A stretch of DNA of 64,000 nucleotides from Deroplatys truncata (GCA_030765065.1 CM060980.1:61240364-61304363), one strand, 5' to 3'; positions 1-13,189 are shown, numbered from the stretch's first letter. The notes: a model not told the origin generated them from the letters alone. Program-made: numbers and translations.

Positions 1-239
1 AAAGGAAACAAAGAAGCATCTCATGATACAATAACCAGAACAGTAGACTGTGTTAGTTCATCTTAATCTTAGCAAAATCCTGCATATATAAAACAATCAC
101 ACAATTTTCTTTGCCCATCATCTTTCTCATAGCTTGTCTAAAAAGCACTGATTACGATAAACATTCTAATTGTTTTAATTGGGTAATACCACGGAAGTAT
201 ACATTATGTAGACTGAGAAAAAATAAATTAAAAATCTTG

Positions 240-430
240 CGTTCAGAAACCTTCTCTATCCTCTATCGTTTATTAATGTCTATACAAACTATCCTTACGA
301 AAGTTTATTTTTCCATTTAGTAAATTTTAGATAAGACAAACCTTTGCAGAAATAGCTACATTATAAATTTCGATATACATACAAAGAGAATAGCGATAAA
401 ATGTTTCATAAATGGACGCTAGCATTATTG
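240..430 (+). repeat. DR1 interspersed repeat, 5' fragment
   Basis: This is a decayed copy of the start of the DR1 family, which recurs throughout the window. It aligns by eye with the segment at 53960-54130: both read through a CTCTATC stretch, ATACAAACTAT and TTTGCAGAAATAG into a GCGATA-rich part. No coding potential is evident. The rest of 1-700 is AT-rich and shows nothing I recognise. Confidence 0.5.
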
Positions 431-704
431 GATGCATTTTATAATAAATTAAGAATTACAAAACATTTCCTATCGTAAATGTTACCATTATTACGCGGAA
501 TGCTTTATAACTTTTCACTTTGTAACCTTAAAAGCTGCCTGACTTAAGAATGGGCATCTTAATTTACGAGTAATATCTCAATATACAGCTATTAGATAAA
601 ATACAATGCTTCCTCTAGCTTAGTTAAATGGTTGAGAAAGTAGAGGAAATGAAAACAATTTCTTGTGAATTAATTGTTCTTCCACACTGACATGTGTGTA
701 GACC

Positions 705-812
705 AAAAAGAAGAATCAGAGGATTGAAAAATTCAGTGCCATAGCCGGGATTTGAACTACGGATCTCCCGATAGAAAGATCTGATAGAGGCTAAACTAAT
801 GAAGCCCGGGCT
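705..812 (-). mobile_element. tRNA-derived SINE fragment (family E)
   Basis: Read on the minus strand, this has a tRNA-like head with a B box close to GTTCAAATCCC, followed by an acceptor-like CGGCTATGGCA and a tail containing CCTCTGATTCT. The same tail follows the tRNA-like head at 938-1045 on the opposite strand, so the two are one SINE family in inverted orientation. It is too degenerate to be a functional tRNA gene. Confidence 0.55.
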
Positions 813-937
813 TTAAAGTACTTGCGGAATTGTAAGTCACTATTGGGTTATGTCGTCTCAAAACAATTTGAGATCTCTTTGTGGTTTACCGGGAAAAATG
901 CGAGTCAGTGTAGAATTTAATGTCCTATCAGTAAGTT

Positions 938-1045
938 GCCATGGTAGCTCAGTAATTAGAGCAACCGGTCGAAAACCGGGAGATCAGTGGTTCCCAGCTA
1001 TGGTATTGAAATGTTCAGTCCTCTGATTCTATCTTTTCAACAATT
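938..1045 (+). mobile_element. tRNA-derived SINE (family E)
   Basis: The head folds much like a tRNA: a seven-base acceptor stem starting GCCATGG pairs with CTATGGT using wobble pairs, the D stem is GCTC/GAGC, and the anticodon arm contains CGAAAA. The T arm is damaged (GGTTCCCAGC instead of the GGTTCRANNCC B box). A non-tRNA tail with CCTCTGATTCT follows, shared with the copy at 705-812. I read this as a Pol III-derived SINE rather than a working tRNA gene. Confidence 0.6.
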
Positions 1046-1064
1046 ATGTTTTACCATAATCTAA

Positions 1065-2018
1065 CTTGTGCCATTCAAATTGAAAAAATATGTTTTTTTA
1101 AAGAGAGTACGTTAAATCACTAAACTTCTGTCTTAATATCACCTGGTTTAAATATATTACCAAGTAAGAAAACTGAAAAGACCCTTACAGCAAATGAAGA
1201 TTAAGGGCGATCGCATTACACAAAAACAAATTCCAAATAACGCTACATATGAGACATATCCATGCTTCTTAAGGCCAGTAATAATTAAACAGAATAGTAT
1301 GACAGGTACTTATAAGTAGTGGTAAGGGCGCCTGAAGAAGGACGACTATGTCCCATTAAAGTATCTGTACATTAGAATATGTGGGGAATGCTCTTCATGG
1401 GAAAGCAAAAGAGAAGCGCATTACCAAAGTATGTGTTTTGCCCTCTCTTTTTCATGAAGGAGTCTTGTCGTTTTTGACTGCATGTTCATTGGTACCAGGC
1501 ACAGAATTTCTTAAACATTAGGATTAAAGCAAATAAGCTTGAATTGTTACTGGGCTTTAGTCAGGGACGTCGCAGGTAACAAACCACCTCATCCCTCGTA
1601 CAGTCTGTTGGCATTTCCAGAGGCTACGAATTGAAAACGCACCATGGTCGATTTTTATGCGTTATTGGAAACGATTCAAAAACCCACCAATTAGAAGCGC
1701 ACAACATTTCAGCTAATCGACCGTTCAGATCACTCTACACGACGCCCTTGTTTCATCAGAATGAGTTGATTAGCGAGAACGGTTACTAATAAAGGCAACG
1801 ACTGTGTTCTTATCCCCATTTACGAGTATAAGTACAGAAAGCTCCGTGTGTTAGCTAGTGGGGATATTTCTTGGAGTGTACTTTACGGTGTGTAATGCAG
1901 CCATCCATACAGATGAAATATAAGCGCTGTGCTACATGACATTAATATTCCCAGAGATATGAATTAATCAGTAGAGCTCACATTTGCCGATTTTTGTTCC
2001 TTTATTTAGAATCGTAGG
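1065..2018. other. no recognised feature
   Basis: Mixed-composition sequence with no long ORF, no tRNA-like head and no similarity to the other repeats in the window that I could see. Confidence 0.5.

Positions 2019-2019
<1 letters not shown>

Positions 2020-2070
<51 letters not shown>
2020..2070. repeat. (AT)n microsatellite
   Basis: About 25 uninterrupted AT dinucleotides. Confidence 0.97.
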
Positions 2071-2073
<3 letters not shown>

Positions 2074-2074
2074 G

Positions 2075-2879
2075 AAGAATGCACATTTAAAGAAATAATG
2101 TTAACAGTCTACACTTCATTAAGAGAATAGTGGAATTTAGTAAATTTAATATATGGGATATGGCTGTTTGATATTTCTGTACTGTTCTGTCATGTCAAAA
2201 TAGTTTTAAGTGATAAGAGAATAAATGATTGTGCCTACATCAATGTTTATCATCACAAATGCAAGTGTAGTGTCTATTTTGAACTAGTGCCTATTGTGCC
2301 GAGCTCTATGCACAGTAACGACATGAATTTAAATATAACACAAAGGCATGTTGATGATGTAAGACATTCTATTCATTGGGAACTCAGAAAGAAGTTTCCC
2401 GAAAATCCCGTTTCATTTCAAGAAGTCAAAGCAACCAAAGGAGATGAAAATTGCAACAAATAGGAAAGAACGGTTTTGTTTTCCAATTGACATCGTGTTT
2501 CTAACATGTGATACTAATCCAAAACTGTTAGTGTAATATGAGAAAATTGCTTTAACGGATGGAACATTTTATACAGACTACGTTTCCAGCAATTTAATAC
2601 TCTACGTGTTTCCTATAGTGAACATTATTAATAGGTTTTTCGTTTTTTTTCCTTTGTTGTTTTCTTTTCTCACTATCTATCTCCCCCCGCCCGCCATTTA
2701 TATGTTGCTTTTAACATCTCGAACCTTAGGAACAATTGCTCATCAGCAGTGATTTACACTCGTTTTACAGTGGCATAATATTTAGATTGCTACTACTTTT
2801 GATCATTGCATTAAATTCACACACACACACATTCACATTCTCAAGCACACTTCCAGATTCCAAGGAAGATAGGGAATAA
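2075..2879. other. no recognised feature
   Basis: AT-rich sequence with a short CA run near 2820. I see no coding or repeat signature. Confidence 0.5.
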
Positions 2880-2995
2880 TCCTAGCTAAAGAAAAATTTC
2901 CTTCAGGTGGGAAAAATTCCCTCACGGGATTTTCGAATCAGGAGGTTTGCATGCCAACCACCGGAACACAGAGGCAGTGCTTAATCGGTTCTATT
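2880..2995 (-). mobile_element. possible tRNA-derived SINE
   Basis: The minus strand contains a tRNA-like sequence with GGTGGTTGGCATGC as a weak A box and GATTCGAAAATCCCG as a weak B box. A non-tRNA stretch follows towards lower coordinates. It is degenerate and no target duplication is visible. Confidence 0.35.
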
Positions 2996-3579
2996 TTGTT
3001 TCTTAACATCTAAATCAACAGATTGTTAAGAAATGATGTGGGGGCGGATCATTTCTTTGTGCAATGAGCAATTTACCCTCGACCGTATAATTTTAGACTT
3101 TGACACAGCTGCATATGATGAAACAAAAATCTATTTCCTTCCGTCATGTAATTGCAATTGTAGTAATAAGTCTATAATAATATTGCAATAATGAAATTAA
3201 TAATTTGTGTATGTATAGTCTGTAAATAAATTCATTCATCCATATACACAAATTATCACATTTACAACAAGTAAACAAACCTGTTAAAATATGTGCGTTA
3301 TTTCTCATCGAAAGAATTCCTTTCAGTATCGTAACGAACTTGTTTCCAAACTAAAAGCACTACGAAAATCGGTTGCTACTTTTCGCACTACATGTTTCCA
3401 AAATATACCAAAAGAAACATTAAATTGCAATATTTTATATTATAAAAACACAAAATATCAAATTACGAACACATTGGTGTCATATTATTCCAAATTTGAA
3501 TACTTTACATATTTAGAATCAAATAGAGCTTGCAACAATAGCGAAGTCAAAATATTCATATTTCGGATTTATATTCTCC
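2996..3579. other. no recognised feature
   Basis: AT-rich, with only short ORFs that resemble nothing I know. It ends where DR1 similarity begins. Confidence 0.45.
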
Positions 3580-3744
3580 TTTTCGGTTTCTTTACCACGT
3601 ACAGAGTAGGTGGAGAAGGTATTGCATTCCACCCAAAAACTCGATACCGAGATTTCACCGGAAATACATGTTTGGAAGCCCCCTGAATCCAAATAAAGCA
3701 TTTTTGGAATCATGTCCGTGTGTTTTTGTGCGCGTCTGTGTGTG

Positions 3745-3779
<35 letters not shown>

Positions 3780-4470
3780 CGTTAGTGTGTCTGTGAACAA
3801 CTTAACTCAAAAAAGGAAAAGTCGGATGAATACTAACTTGGTATTTGAGTTCAGTATGTTCCAAAAGTTTTCAAGAAAATTCCCTAACCCCAACTACACT
3901 ACATGGAGCATTTTTTGAAAATTTGATTTTCTAAAAAAAATGGTTCTAACGATTTTTATTAATATACCATATATAAAATATATCTACATGAAAATAAAAT
4001 GCATATCGTGGATTTTCTGGGAATAGCCTAGGAAGACTCTTCATTCGGAAGGAATATTGTATAAATTTGCTTAACTGTTAATCGTTAAGCGATAAACGAA
4101 ATCGTACCAGACAAAAATGTAGAGCTCTTTGAAACACACAATATATTTCCAAGTTTTTTGTGGCATAAGCCGTTTCTGAGATATCCGTTATTATTAAAGG
4201 TTCGAATACTTCAATACTTGCCATTAATTCCCATCCAGTTTCAGTTGTTTCTCGCAATTGCATGGAAATAGTAGCACATAGTATCCAGTTCTTAAACATT
4301 TGGCTATCGCTGTTCTTTTTGTTATCAATAATGAATGTGTAATGTGGCTATTTCTGCAAAGGTTTATTTGGCTTAAAATGTAGTTCTTAGATAGGAAGAT
4401 AAGCTTCAGTAAGAATAGTTTGCATACCATTATTAAATATAGGAGGATAGAGAAAGTCATGTGAATATAT
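3580..4470 (-). repeat. DR1 interspersed repeat, near-complete copy
   Basis: The copy runs in reverse orientation. It starts at a decayed terminal motif (other copies read TACTTTCTCTACTACG), continues through GGAAGTATTGCATTCCACCC and GATACCGAGATTTCAC-type blocks and a (TG)n run at 3745-3777, and ends at GAGAAAGTCATGTGA. The body repeats the same blocks in the same order as the copies at 28775-29752 and inside the big inverted repeat. No ORF is conserved among copies, so the element is non-coding. Confidence 0.75.
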
Positions 4471-4474
4471 CAGA

Positions 4475-6769
4475 TCATATTTTTATAAATATTGCCCCTT
4501 TGTAAATTACTGAATATTTTACTTTCAATGCAGATTATGGTTGGCAAGTTAAGGATGTAATTATAATACTTCTTTCGAAAACTCAATACTGAAATGTTAA
4601 TGGAAAAAAGCATTGAGTCCCTCTGTATATAAGAAAAAGCATTTCAGAAAATACCTTTTCATTTGAGAACATAAAACTCAAAAACCAGGTATGTGCCGGA
4701 TGTCTAGTTGAATCAGATGCTGTTTAAGGACGCAAGGAGATTTTTTTTTAAAAGTCTCAAAAGTGAATAAACTTTTTTATTAAAACATTAATCTTATTTT
4801 TGAGATCTTACCAGGACATACCATGTATATCTCGCTCCTTGTCAGAGTAGTCTGTTAGCCCTCTATTTCTCAAAGAATTTTATATTCCTTGGAGACCATA
4901 ATTAGTACACGAAAGACTACTTTAGACAAGTTATGTAGATCTCACTAAAATGTACAGTTTTAGGAGTTAGCCCTTTTCGAAATATTTGTTGTAACATTTC
5001 TTAAGAAGTCCGGGACAGATATTTTGGCCAAAAATGATAAAATAATTTTATATTTTTACATATTACATGAACCTAAACTTGGAACCAATACACATCCCAT
5101 GACATCATAGTTTTTTCTGTATTCTGGTATTTTTAAAGGTGTATTAACACCTTGAAAGGGTAAGTGAGTAGGCATTTAATGGCAAATATCGAATCTTCTT
5201 TTGCATTTTTCTACAACATGAATTCTCTACGATTTAAGGTGTTCTAAGTGTATCAGAGGTAGTTCAATTTTAACAAAAACTTTTATGCTTCATCTTGAAA
5301 ACTAAATGTACAACTCTGGTTATTTTTACAATGCTATGACTTTGAAGAAAAACAAATTGAATTTTAAAACTTTTATGAAGTTTTATGGAACAATTAATCT
5401 GAAAATAAAGAAAACTTGATAATCTCAATAAGTACAGGAGTTATTTATAAAACTAATAAAAATATATTCTTCCAAACTTAATCAATAAAATTGATTTATT
5501 GCTGTGCTTCAGATGTTATAGCGGATGGAGTATAATGGTATTTTGTTTTTAATTTGTATAAAATATTTATATCTTGAGAAGTAACTATCGTACAAAATTA
5601 AAATTTTACATATGAGTTGCCTTTATGACAGAAAACATGTATACGCATTTTTAACCAAATAACTTCAAAATAACAAAACCTGGTAAATTCAGTCCCAGGG
5701 TTCACATCTGTGAAACTCTGTTTCTCAACATGCATGCAACCCAGCACTTCTAGGCATACATTTACCTCGATTAGCATAAACTGGCTAGAATGATCGCTGT
5801 TTATACGAGGAGTAAATGTTTGTTACTGATAATTGAAAGAAAAGTTCATGTTAGTGTCTACATATCCCATTTTTAACGCTTATTGTATTCACAAAGGCTT
5901 ATGCCATTCGCTGTGTGGTTCTGGAACAAAGTTTAAGCATATCTCTCTATCACGAAGTCAGTTGTGGCGTTGCATGCGTATTGAGGACAGCAGAGCAGTA
6001 GGCAATTCTCTGAAATATATGAGGCGTTTGGGACGTACAGTGAAGACACAGGAAGAACGTTTCATTCCAAATGAGCTTTGTTTTCCTTTGAACGCCAAGT
6101 ATCCAGCTACCCGAGCGTTTCCTGAAACTTTAAATGCGTGTGTGTGCGTGTTTATGCAGAAGTACGTGGAAGGTAAGCACACAATATAGTCGATAAAGGT
6201 GCAGAGAAAGAGGAGGAGGAACGGGATTTGCGGGGAGCAGGGTGGTTTTTATAGCCCCTTCCCTGACTTTATGAGTTACACCGCAACTAGAGACTGTATC
6301 GCGAACTAATATTTCTTCCCGATTTCCTCAATAACTCCCCATCTACTGTCCCGCTATACGCGCTCTCTCTTTCACCCCTTCACGCGGAGAAACGCGGCAC
6401 TAATGTTTCTCTACGCCTCCGGAACAACCCACGTCTCATTTTCTTTAGAATTATATATCTTTCTCCAACCGTTTTTTTTTCAGATGAAAGCTACAGGCGG
6501 TATGTCGATGTTTAATATTGAGTTTCCGTAAAATATTGAATTGCTGAAGCGTTTAGAATGGCATTATTAAATCTTTATTTAATAGCGTCTCGACATCAGG
6601 TCTTACAAACGCGAAGCGCTCAAAACGAGATTTAAGGTATGGTACATATACATGAAGAAGAAATGTATAAGATAAAAGTAATTTAAGAACGTGTTAACTG
6701 GAAGATTTTAATTCATATCATCTGCCCATACAACGGTACATATAATGGTACATATCACGGAGGGGCCCC
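4475..6769. other. no recognised feature before the inverted repeat
   Basis: AT-rich to about 5800, then more mixed and GC-richer from 5950 to 6450. The longest ORF (5833-6189) begins with TTG and resembles nothing I recognise. Just before the junction the sequence reads ACGGTACATATAATGGTACA, a short direct repeat. Confidence 0.45.
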
Positions 6770-6927
6770 AGTAGTAATAGTCCCGGATGAGCCAATTGTT
6801 TTAACGATAATCCTGCCGCTAGGGGCGCTAGTGTCGCTAGTGTCGCTGCGTGCGACGGCGGCGGCGGTAAGTTTGAAAAGCGCCCTGAGCGGTAGGATTA
6901 TCGTTAAATCGGTTGGCTCATCCGGGA
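6770..6927. repeat. left terminal inverted repeat with 147-bp hairpin
   Basis: After the outermost AGTAGTAATAG, two 40-bp arms (6781-6820 and 6888-6927) beginning TCCCGGATGAGCCAA form an imperfect hairpin around a GC-rich loop with TGTCGCTAG repeats and a GGC run. The same hairpin is at the far right end, so each end of the large inverted repeat carries its own smaller one. It may be an independent MITE captured at both ends or a terminal recognition structure. Confidence 0.85.
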
Positions 6928-6929
6928 CG

Positions 6930-9540
6930 AGTTGAAAGAATTGAGGAAGTGACGTGGAGTGTTTTGATTGGTTCGTTAATTTGGGGTGGGAGATGAAGGA
7001 AGGAAGATGGAAGAGTATGGAGTTGGCGTGATGGAGAGGAGTTGGGTGGCGAGGTGTTGTCTGTGCGGAGGTCGGTACTGAAATGGGGGAAAAGATGGGG
7101 AGCGAGGGATAAAAAGTGTAACAGAAAGTGACGTGTGAAGTTGTGATTGGTGGGAATAAGAAGTGATTTTATTGGTGGAAAGGAGCAAATGAGAGTTGTT
7201 GATTGGTAAGAATAAGAGGGATTATGATTGGTGGAAAGAAAAAGGTGTGGGAGTGGGGTATGTTGGAGGTGATGGGAAAGGTGAGTTTTGCTAGCAGCAA
7301 GATTTGCAAAAGCCTGTCTTGAACTGATCAGCAATTTTTGAACGTCGGATGGTAGTTTTCTTGAGTGGATAGAGAGATGGGGGCGATATGAGATGCGGTG
7401 GCGAAAATGGGAACTAGACAAGGTTGTTGAGACAAGAGGTTTAAGGACGAGGAAATTTGGAGGTTAGTGGTGAACACGGCGGTCGCAAGAGGTGGGGGTA
7501 AGGAGACGCAGTGGTGAGAATGGGAACTAAAAGAAGATGGGGGTAGCAAGAGTTTTAGAAGAGTAGATTTTGAGGTTAAAATAGTGGGAACTAAAAATGG
7601 CGGAGGGTCTGCGACAAGGAGATGCGGTGAGAACTAAACAAGATGGCGGTCGCAAGAGGAGGGTAAGGAGATTTGAGGTTACAGTACGAAAACACGAAAG
7701 GATATATTCCTACGCCAAACAGGTCCGAAAAATAATTATGCGTGTGGTACTTACCTGTTACCGGTGTGGATGCGTCACCAAAAGCGCGGCACGCGAGGCG
7801 GAAAAATAAAAGCAAACTGTTTTTGAAAATGCTTAACCAGCTTTAAGATCAACCAACATCACTACGCACTGATATACCTAGGTTTTTAAAGCGGTACAGA
7901 CACCCTTTGCAGAGGCGTAATTTAACTATACCAAAAACCTGGTACTGGACCATCGTGATGGTCGCTAGCGTACGTAGGAGCAGGGTTCTCATAGCCGGTC
8001 GAAAGCGGTCAAAAACGTGTACGACGTAGGTGTTGACAGTAGCTGCTGTCGAGTCAACGGTCGAGGTGTGAATAAACAAGATCTGTTCTCGCCGGCAATT
8101 TGGTTCGGAGATGTGAGCAGCGGCGAGGTGTTGTCTGTGCGGAGGTCGGGACTGAAAGAGGGAAAAGATGGGGAGCGAGGGATAAAAAGTGTAACAGAAA
8201 GTGACGTGTGAAGTTGTGATTGGTGGGAATAAGAAGTGATTTTATTGGTGGAAAGGAGCAAATGAAAGTTGTTGATTGGTAAGAATAAGAGAGGTTATGA
8301 TTGGTGGAAAGAAAAAGGAGTGGGGTATGTTGGAGGTGATGGAAAAGGTAAGTTTTGCTAGCAACAAGATTTGCAAAAGCCTGTCGTGAACTGATCAGCA
8401 ATTTTTTGAACGTTGGATGGTAGTTTTCTTGAGTGGATAGAGAGATGGGGCGATATGAGATGCGGTGGCGAAAATGGGAACTAAACAAGGTGGTTGAGAC
8501 AAGAGGTTTAAGGACGAGGAAATTTGGAGGTTAGTGGTGAACATGGCGGTCGCAAGAGGTGGGGGTAAGGAGACGCGGTGGTGAGAATGGGAACTAAAAG
8601 AAGATGGCGGTAGCAAGAGGTTAGAAGAGTAGATTTTGAGGTTAAAATAGCGGGAACTAAAAATGGCGGAGGGTCTGCGACAAGGAGATGCGGTGAGAAC
8701 TAAACAAGATGGCGGACGCAAGAGGTGGGTAAGGAGATTTGAGGTTACAGTACCAAAACACGAAAGGATATATTCCTACGCCAAGCAGGTCCGAAAAATA
8801 ATTATGCGTGTGTTACTTACCTGTTACCGGTGTGGATGCGTCACCAAAAGCGCGGCACGCGAGACGGAAAAATAAAAGCAAACTGTTTTTGAAAATGCTT
8901 AACCAGCTTTAAGATCAACCAACATCACTACGCACTGATATACCTAGGTTTTTAAAGCGGTACAGACACCCTTTGCAGAGACGTAATTTAACTATACCAA
9001 AAACCTGGTACTGGACCATCGTGATGGTCGCTAGCGTACGTAGGAGCAGGGTTCTCATAGCCGGTCGAAAGCGGTCAAAAACGTGTACGACGTAGGTGTT
9101 GGCAGTAGCTGCTGCCGAGGCAACCGTCGAGGTGCGAATGAACGAGATCTGTTCTTGCAGGCAATCTGGTTGAGAGATGAGAGGCGCGGTGGTAAAAATG
9201 TGAACTAAATAAGATGGCGGAGGCACGAAGTTGAGGTTAAGGAGCGGCGAGGTGTTGACTGTGCGGCGGTTGGGGTCTGAAAGAGGGGGAAAGATGGCGA
9301 ACGAGGGATAAAAAGTATAACAGAAAGTGACGTGTGAAGTTGTCATTGGTGGGAATAAGAAGTGATGTTATTGGTGGAAAGGAACAAATGAAAGTTGCTG
9401 ATTGGCGAGAATAAGAGAGATTATGATTGGTGGAAAGAAAAAAAGGTGTGGGAGTGGGGTATGTTGGAGGTGATGGAAAAGGCAAGTTTTGCTACCAACA
9501 ACATTTGCAAAAGCCTATCCAGAACTCATCAGCAATTTTA
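6930..9540 (-). promoter_or_regulatory. tandem promoter-like modules, left arm
   Basis: This mirrors 21960-24570, and reading outward (minus strand) gives the sense described there. Blocks starting at 7048, 8128 and 9243 repeat with a period of about 1.1 kb; the third is partial. Each holds several ATTGG (CCAAT on minus) boxes, GTGACGT sites and repeated AAGATGGCGG motifs. The first two modules each carry an outward-facing splice donor (near 7750 and 8819). ORFs in this stretch are low-complexity Ser/Thr/Pro/Leu strings that look like by-products of repeats. Confidence 0.5.
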
Positions 9541-9868
9541 AATAACTAGTGTTTCGGGGGTTTTCTCTGGTTGGTAGACGAATGCAAGCTGTTTCTACCA
9601 TACTTATATTATTCGTCTTTTTCCTTTTTTTTTTAAAATGACTAGGTTTTTTTTTTTTTTTTTTTGGGAGTTTTCTGCGGATGGTAAACAAATGCAAGCT
9701 CTTTCTGCTTTTTCATAGGTTTTCCCTGGTTGGTAGGCGTTTTCTGTACTGGTTGACGAAGGCGTTTCTAATTTTGGAGGTTTTCTCAGGTTTTTAGCGG
9801 TTGTCCCTGCCCGGTAGGCAAATGATGAAGTTTTACCTTGTCGGCGCACGGATACTAGGCACGTACTG

Positions 9869-9899
<31 letters not shown>

Positions 9900-10286
9900 G
9901 AGACAGACAGACACACAGACAGGCACACACACACGGACATGTTTCCAAAAATGCTTTTTTTTTTTTGATTCAGGAGGTCTCAAAACGTGTATTTCCGGTG
10001 AAATCTCGGTATCGAATTTTTGGGCGGAATGCAATACTTCCCCTACTTACTATACGTAGTAGAGGAAGTAAAAAAGTATTGAAAAATTTAAGGAAATAAC
10101 AAGCAATACCTCAAAAGTATACTATCTTGTTTTCACGGGTTTTCCAGATCGGTAAGCGTTAGAATACTCTTAGAGCTTTTTTCAGGTTTTTTAGCGGTTG
10201 TCCCTGGCCGGTAGGCAAATGATAAAGTTTTTCTATAACGTCGTCGTTTTGGCTTGTGGCGCACGGATACTAGGCACGTACTCGCG

Positions 10287-10320
<34 letters not shown>
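9541..10320. repeat. microsatellites and degenerate short repeats, left arm
   Basis: Short related blocks built on GTTTTCCCTGGTTGGTAGG and AATGCAAGCT recur several times. Two copies of a CGGATACTAGGCACGTAC block (near 9850 and 10265) each adjoin a CA microsatellite, with a DR1 end fragment between them (about 9935-10075). Poly-T runs near 9650 differ in length from the mirrored arm. Confidence 0.7.
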
Positions 10321-10322
<2 letters not shown>

Positions 10323-13189
10323 TAGTAGCGTATAAAAAAAACTGATGTGTTACACTCACATGACTTTCTCTACTCTTGTACAATCTAATTGGTAGCTTTT
10401 AAGCGATAGTCAAATATTTTAACGCTGGTTGCTATGTGGCGAATTCCATTCTGTTTGCATGTTCAGGACATAAAAAAAATGAATAAACGAATTTGAGAAA
10501 AAGTATAAGTATTGGAAAATTTAAGGAAATAACAAGCAATATCTCGAAAACGGTTCACTCAACAAAAGAAACGTATATGACATAAGTTGTGTATTTTAAC
10601 GCGATCTACATTTTTTGTGTAGTAAAATTTTGTCTATCTCTTATGGTTTACCAGTTATGCAAAAAAGTCGTTCACAATGAAGAATATTTTTGGAGACATT
10701 CCCAGAAAATTCGAGATATACATTTTATTTGACATGACAATATCTTAAACATATGATGTTTTAATCAAAATCGTTAGAGCCGTTTTTGAGAAAATTAAAA
10801 TTTTCGAAAAATGTTCCATGTAAAGGGTAGTCTGGGGTGGGGGGATTTTCTTGAAAACCTTCGTGTCGCATCTCTGGAAGATACTGAACCTAAATACCAA
10901 GTTTGGTGTTTATCCGACTGTTCGTTTTTGAGTTATGCTGTTCACAGACACACAGACACACAGACACACAGACAGACACACACACGGACATGTTTCCAAA
11001 AATGCTTTTTTTTTTGGATTCAGAGATTCTCAAAACATGTATTTCCAGTGAAATCTCGGTAACGAATTTTTGGGTGGAATGCAATACTTCCCCTACTTAC
11101 TATACGTAGTAGAGAAAGTAAAAATGAATAACGCATTTGAGAAAAAGTATAAGTATTGGAAAATTTAAGGAAATAACAAGCAATATCTCGAAAATGGTTC
11201 ACTCAACTAAAAAAAATGTATATGACATAAATTGTGTATTTTAACGCGATCTACATTTTTTGTGTAGTAAAATTTTGGCTATCTCTTATGGTTTACAAGT
11301 TATGCATACTGAACCTAAATACCAAGTTTGGTGTTTATCCGACTGTTCGTTTTTGAGTTATGCTGTTCACAGACACACAGACGCACAGACAGACACACAG
11401 ACACACAGACACACAGACAGACACACACACGGACATGTTTCCAAAAATGCTTTTTTTTTCTGGATTCAGTGATTCTCAAAACATGTATTTCCAGTGAAAT
11501 CTCGGTATCGAATTTTTGGGTGGAATGCAATACTTCCCCTACTTACTATACGTAGTAGAGAAAGTAAAAATGAATAACGCATTTGAGAAAAAGTATAAGT
11601 ATTGGAAAATTTAAAGGAAATAACAAGCAATATCTCGAAAAACGGTTCACTCAACAAAATAAATGTATATGGCATAAGTTGTGTATTTTAACGCGATCTA
11701 CATTTTTTGTGTAGCAAACTTTTGTCTATCTCTTACGGTTTATCAGTTATGAAAAAGTCGTTCACAATGAAGAATTCTTTTGGAGACATTCCCAGAAAAT
11801 TCGAGATATACATTTCATTTCTCTCGACATTATCTTAAATATATGATATTTTCATCAAAATCGTTAGAGCCATTTTTTAATACAAAGAGAACGGGGATTT
11901 CACAAGTGAAACAGTACTGTGATAGCGATACCACTGAAACAAAAAAAAAAAAATCTGATGTGTAACACTCACATGACTTTCTCAACTCTTGTACAAAGTA
12001 TTTTTACAAACGCTTATTCCCCATCTAGTTCATGTTAATCGAGATAAACATTTGCAAAATCTATTTTATTGCTAATTTTCTTGTATAAAAAAAAAATCTG
12101 ATGTGTAACACTCACATGACGTTCTCTACTCTTGTACAAAGTATTTTTACAAACGCTTATGCTCCATCTAGTTCATGTTAATCGAGATAAACATTTGCAA
12201 ACTCTATTTTATTGCTAATTTTCTTGTAGATGTAGGGGAAAATATATTTACAAGGGGAATATAGAAAAACAGTAGCCTTTAAGCACATACATATCTCTTA
12301 ATAGCTGGTTGCTATGTGCAGCACCATTCTTTTTGCCACAGATTAATACTGTTTGCATATCAAAGACAAAAAAAAATGAATAACGAAGTCCCATTTGAGA
12401 AAATAAATATTGGAAAATTAACAAACAATATCTCGAAAACGGTTCACTCAACAACAAAAATGTATATTACATAAGATGTGTATTTTAACGCGATCTACAT
12501 TTTTTGTGTAGTAAAATTTTGTCTATCTCTTACGGTTTTTCAGTTATGAAAAAGACGTTCACAATGAAGAATACTTTTGGAGACATTCCCAGAAAATTCG
12601 AGATATACATTTCATTTCTCACGACATTATCTTAAACATACGATATTTTTCATCAAAATCGTTAGAGCCATTTTTTTTAATACAAAGAGAACGGGATTTC
12701 ACAAGTGAAACAGTACTGTGATAACGATACCAACAAAACTAATTATTATTCACCCACTGAAACACATAAAAAAAATCTGATGTGTAACACTCACATGACT
12801 TTTCTCATCTCTTGTACAAAGTATTTTTACAAACGCTTATTCCCCATCTAGTTTATGTTAATCGAGATAAACATTTGCAAACTCTATTTTATTGCTAATT
12901 TTGTTGTAGATGTAGGGAAAATATATTTACAAGGGCAATATAGAAAAACAGTAGCCTTTAAGCACATACATATCTCTTAATAGCTGGTTGCTATGTGCAG
13001 TACCATTCTTTTTGCCACAGATTAATACTCTTTGCATATCAAAGACAAAAAAAAATGAATAACGAATTCCCATTTGAGAAAATAACTATTGGAAAATTTA
13101 AGTAAATAACAAGCAATATCTCGAAAACGGTTCACTCAACAATAAAGATGTATATGACATAAGTTGTGTATTTTAACGCGATCTACATA
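10321..13189 (+). repeat. cluster of DR1 copies, left arm
   Basis: Several partial and overlapping DR1 copies lie head to tail. The terminal block ending ACTATACGTAGTAGAGAAAG appears near 11100 and 11550 (a further one near 10070). The opening block with ACTCACATGACTTTCTC appears near 11965, 12110 and 12790. The CGCGATCTACATTTTTTGTG core recurs near 10600, 11245, 11690 and 12490. The pattern suggests local tandem duplication of DR1 pieces after insertion. Confidence 0.75.

Noticed and set aside
938-1010. Functional tRNA gene (Phe-like anticodon GAA)
   Set aside because: The T arm is damaged, position 33 is not T, and the sequence shares a non-tRNA tail with another copy, so it is a SINE.
3519-3800. 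ORF of 93 codons with a threonine/histidine repeat
   Set aside because: It is the translation of the TG microsatellite within DR1.
6918-9485. Series of Ser/Pro/Leu-rich ORFs on the minus strand
   Set aside because: Low-complexity translations of the promoter-like repeats; several start at non-ATG codons and none is kept across cassettes over its full length.
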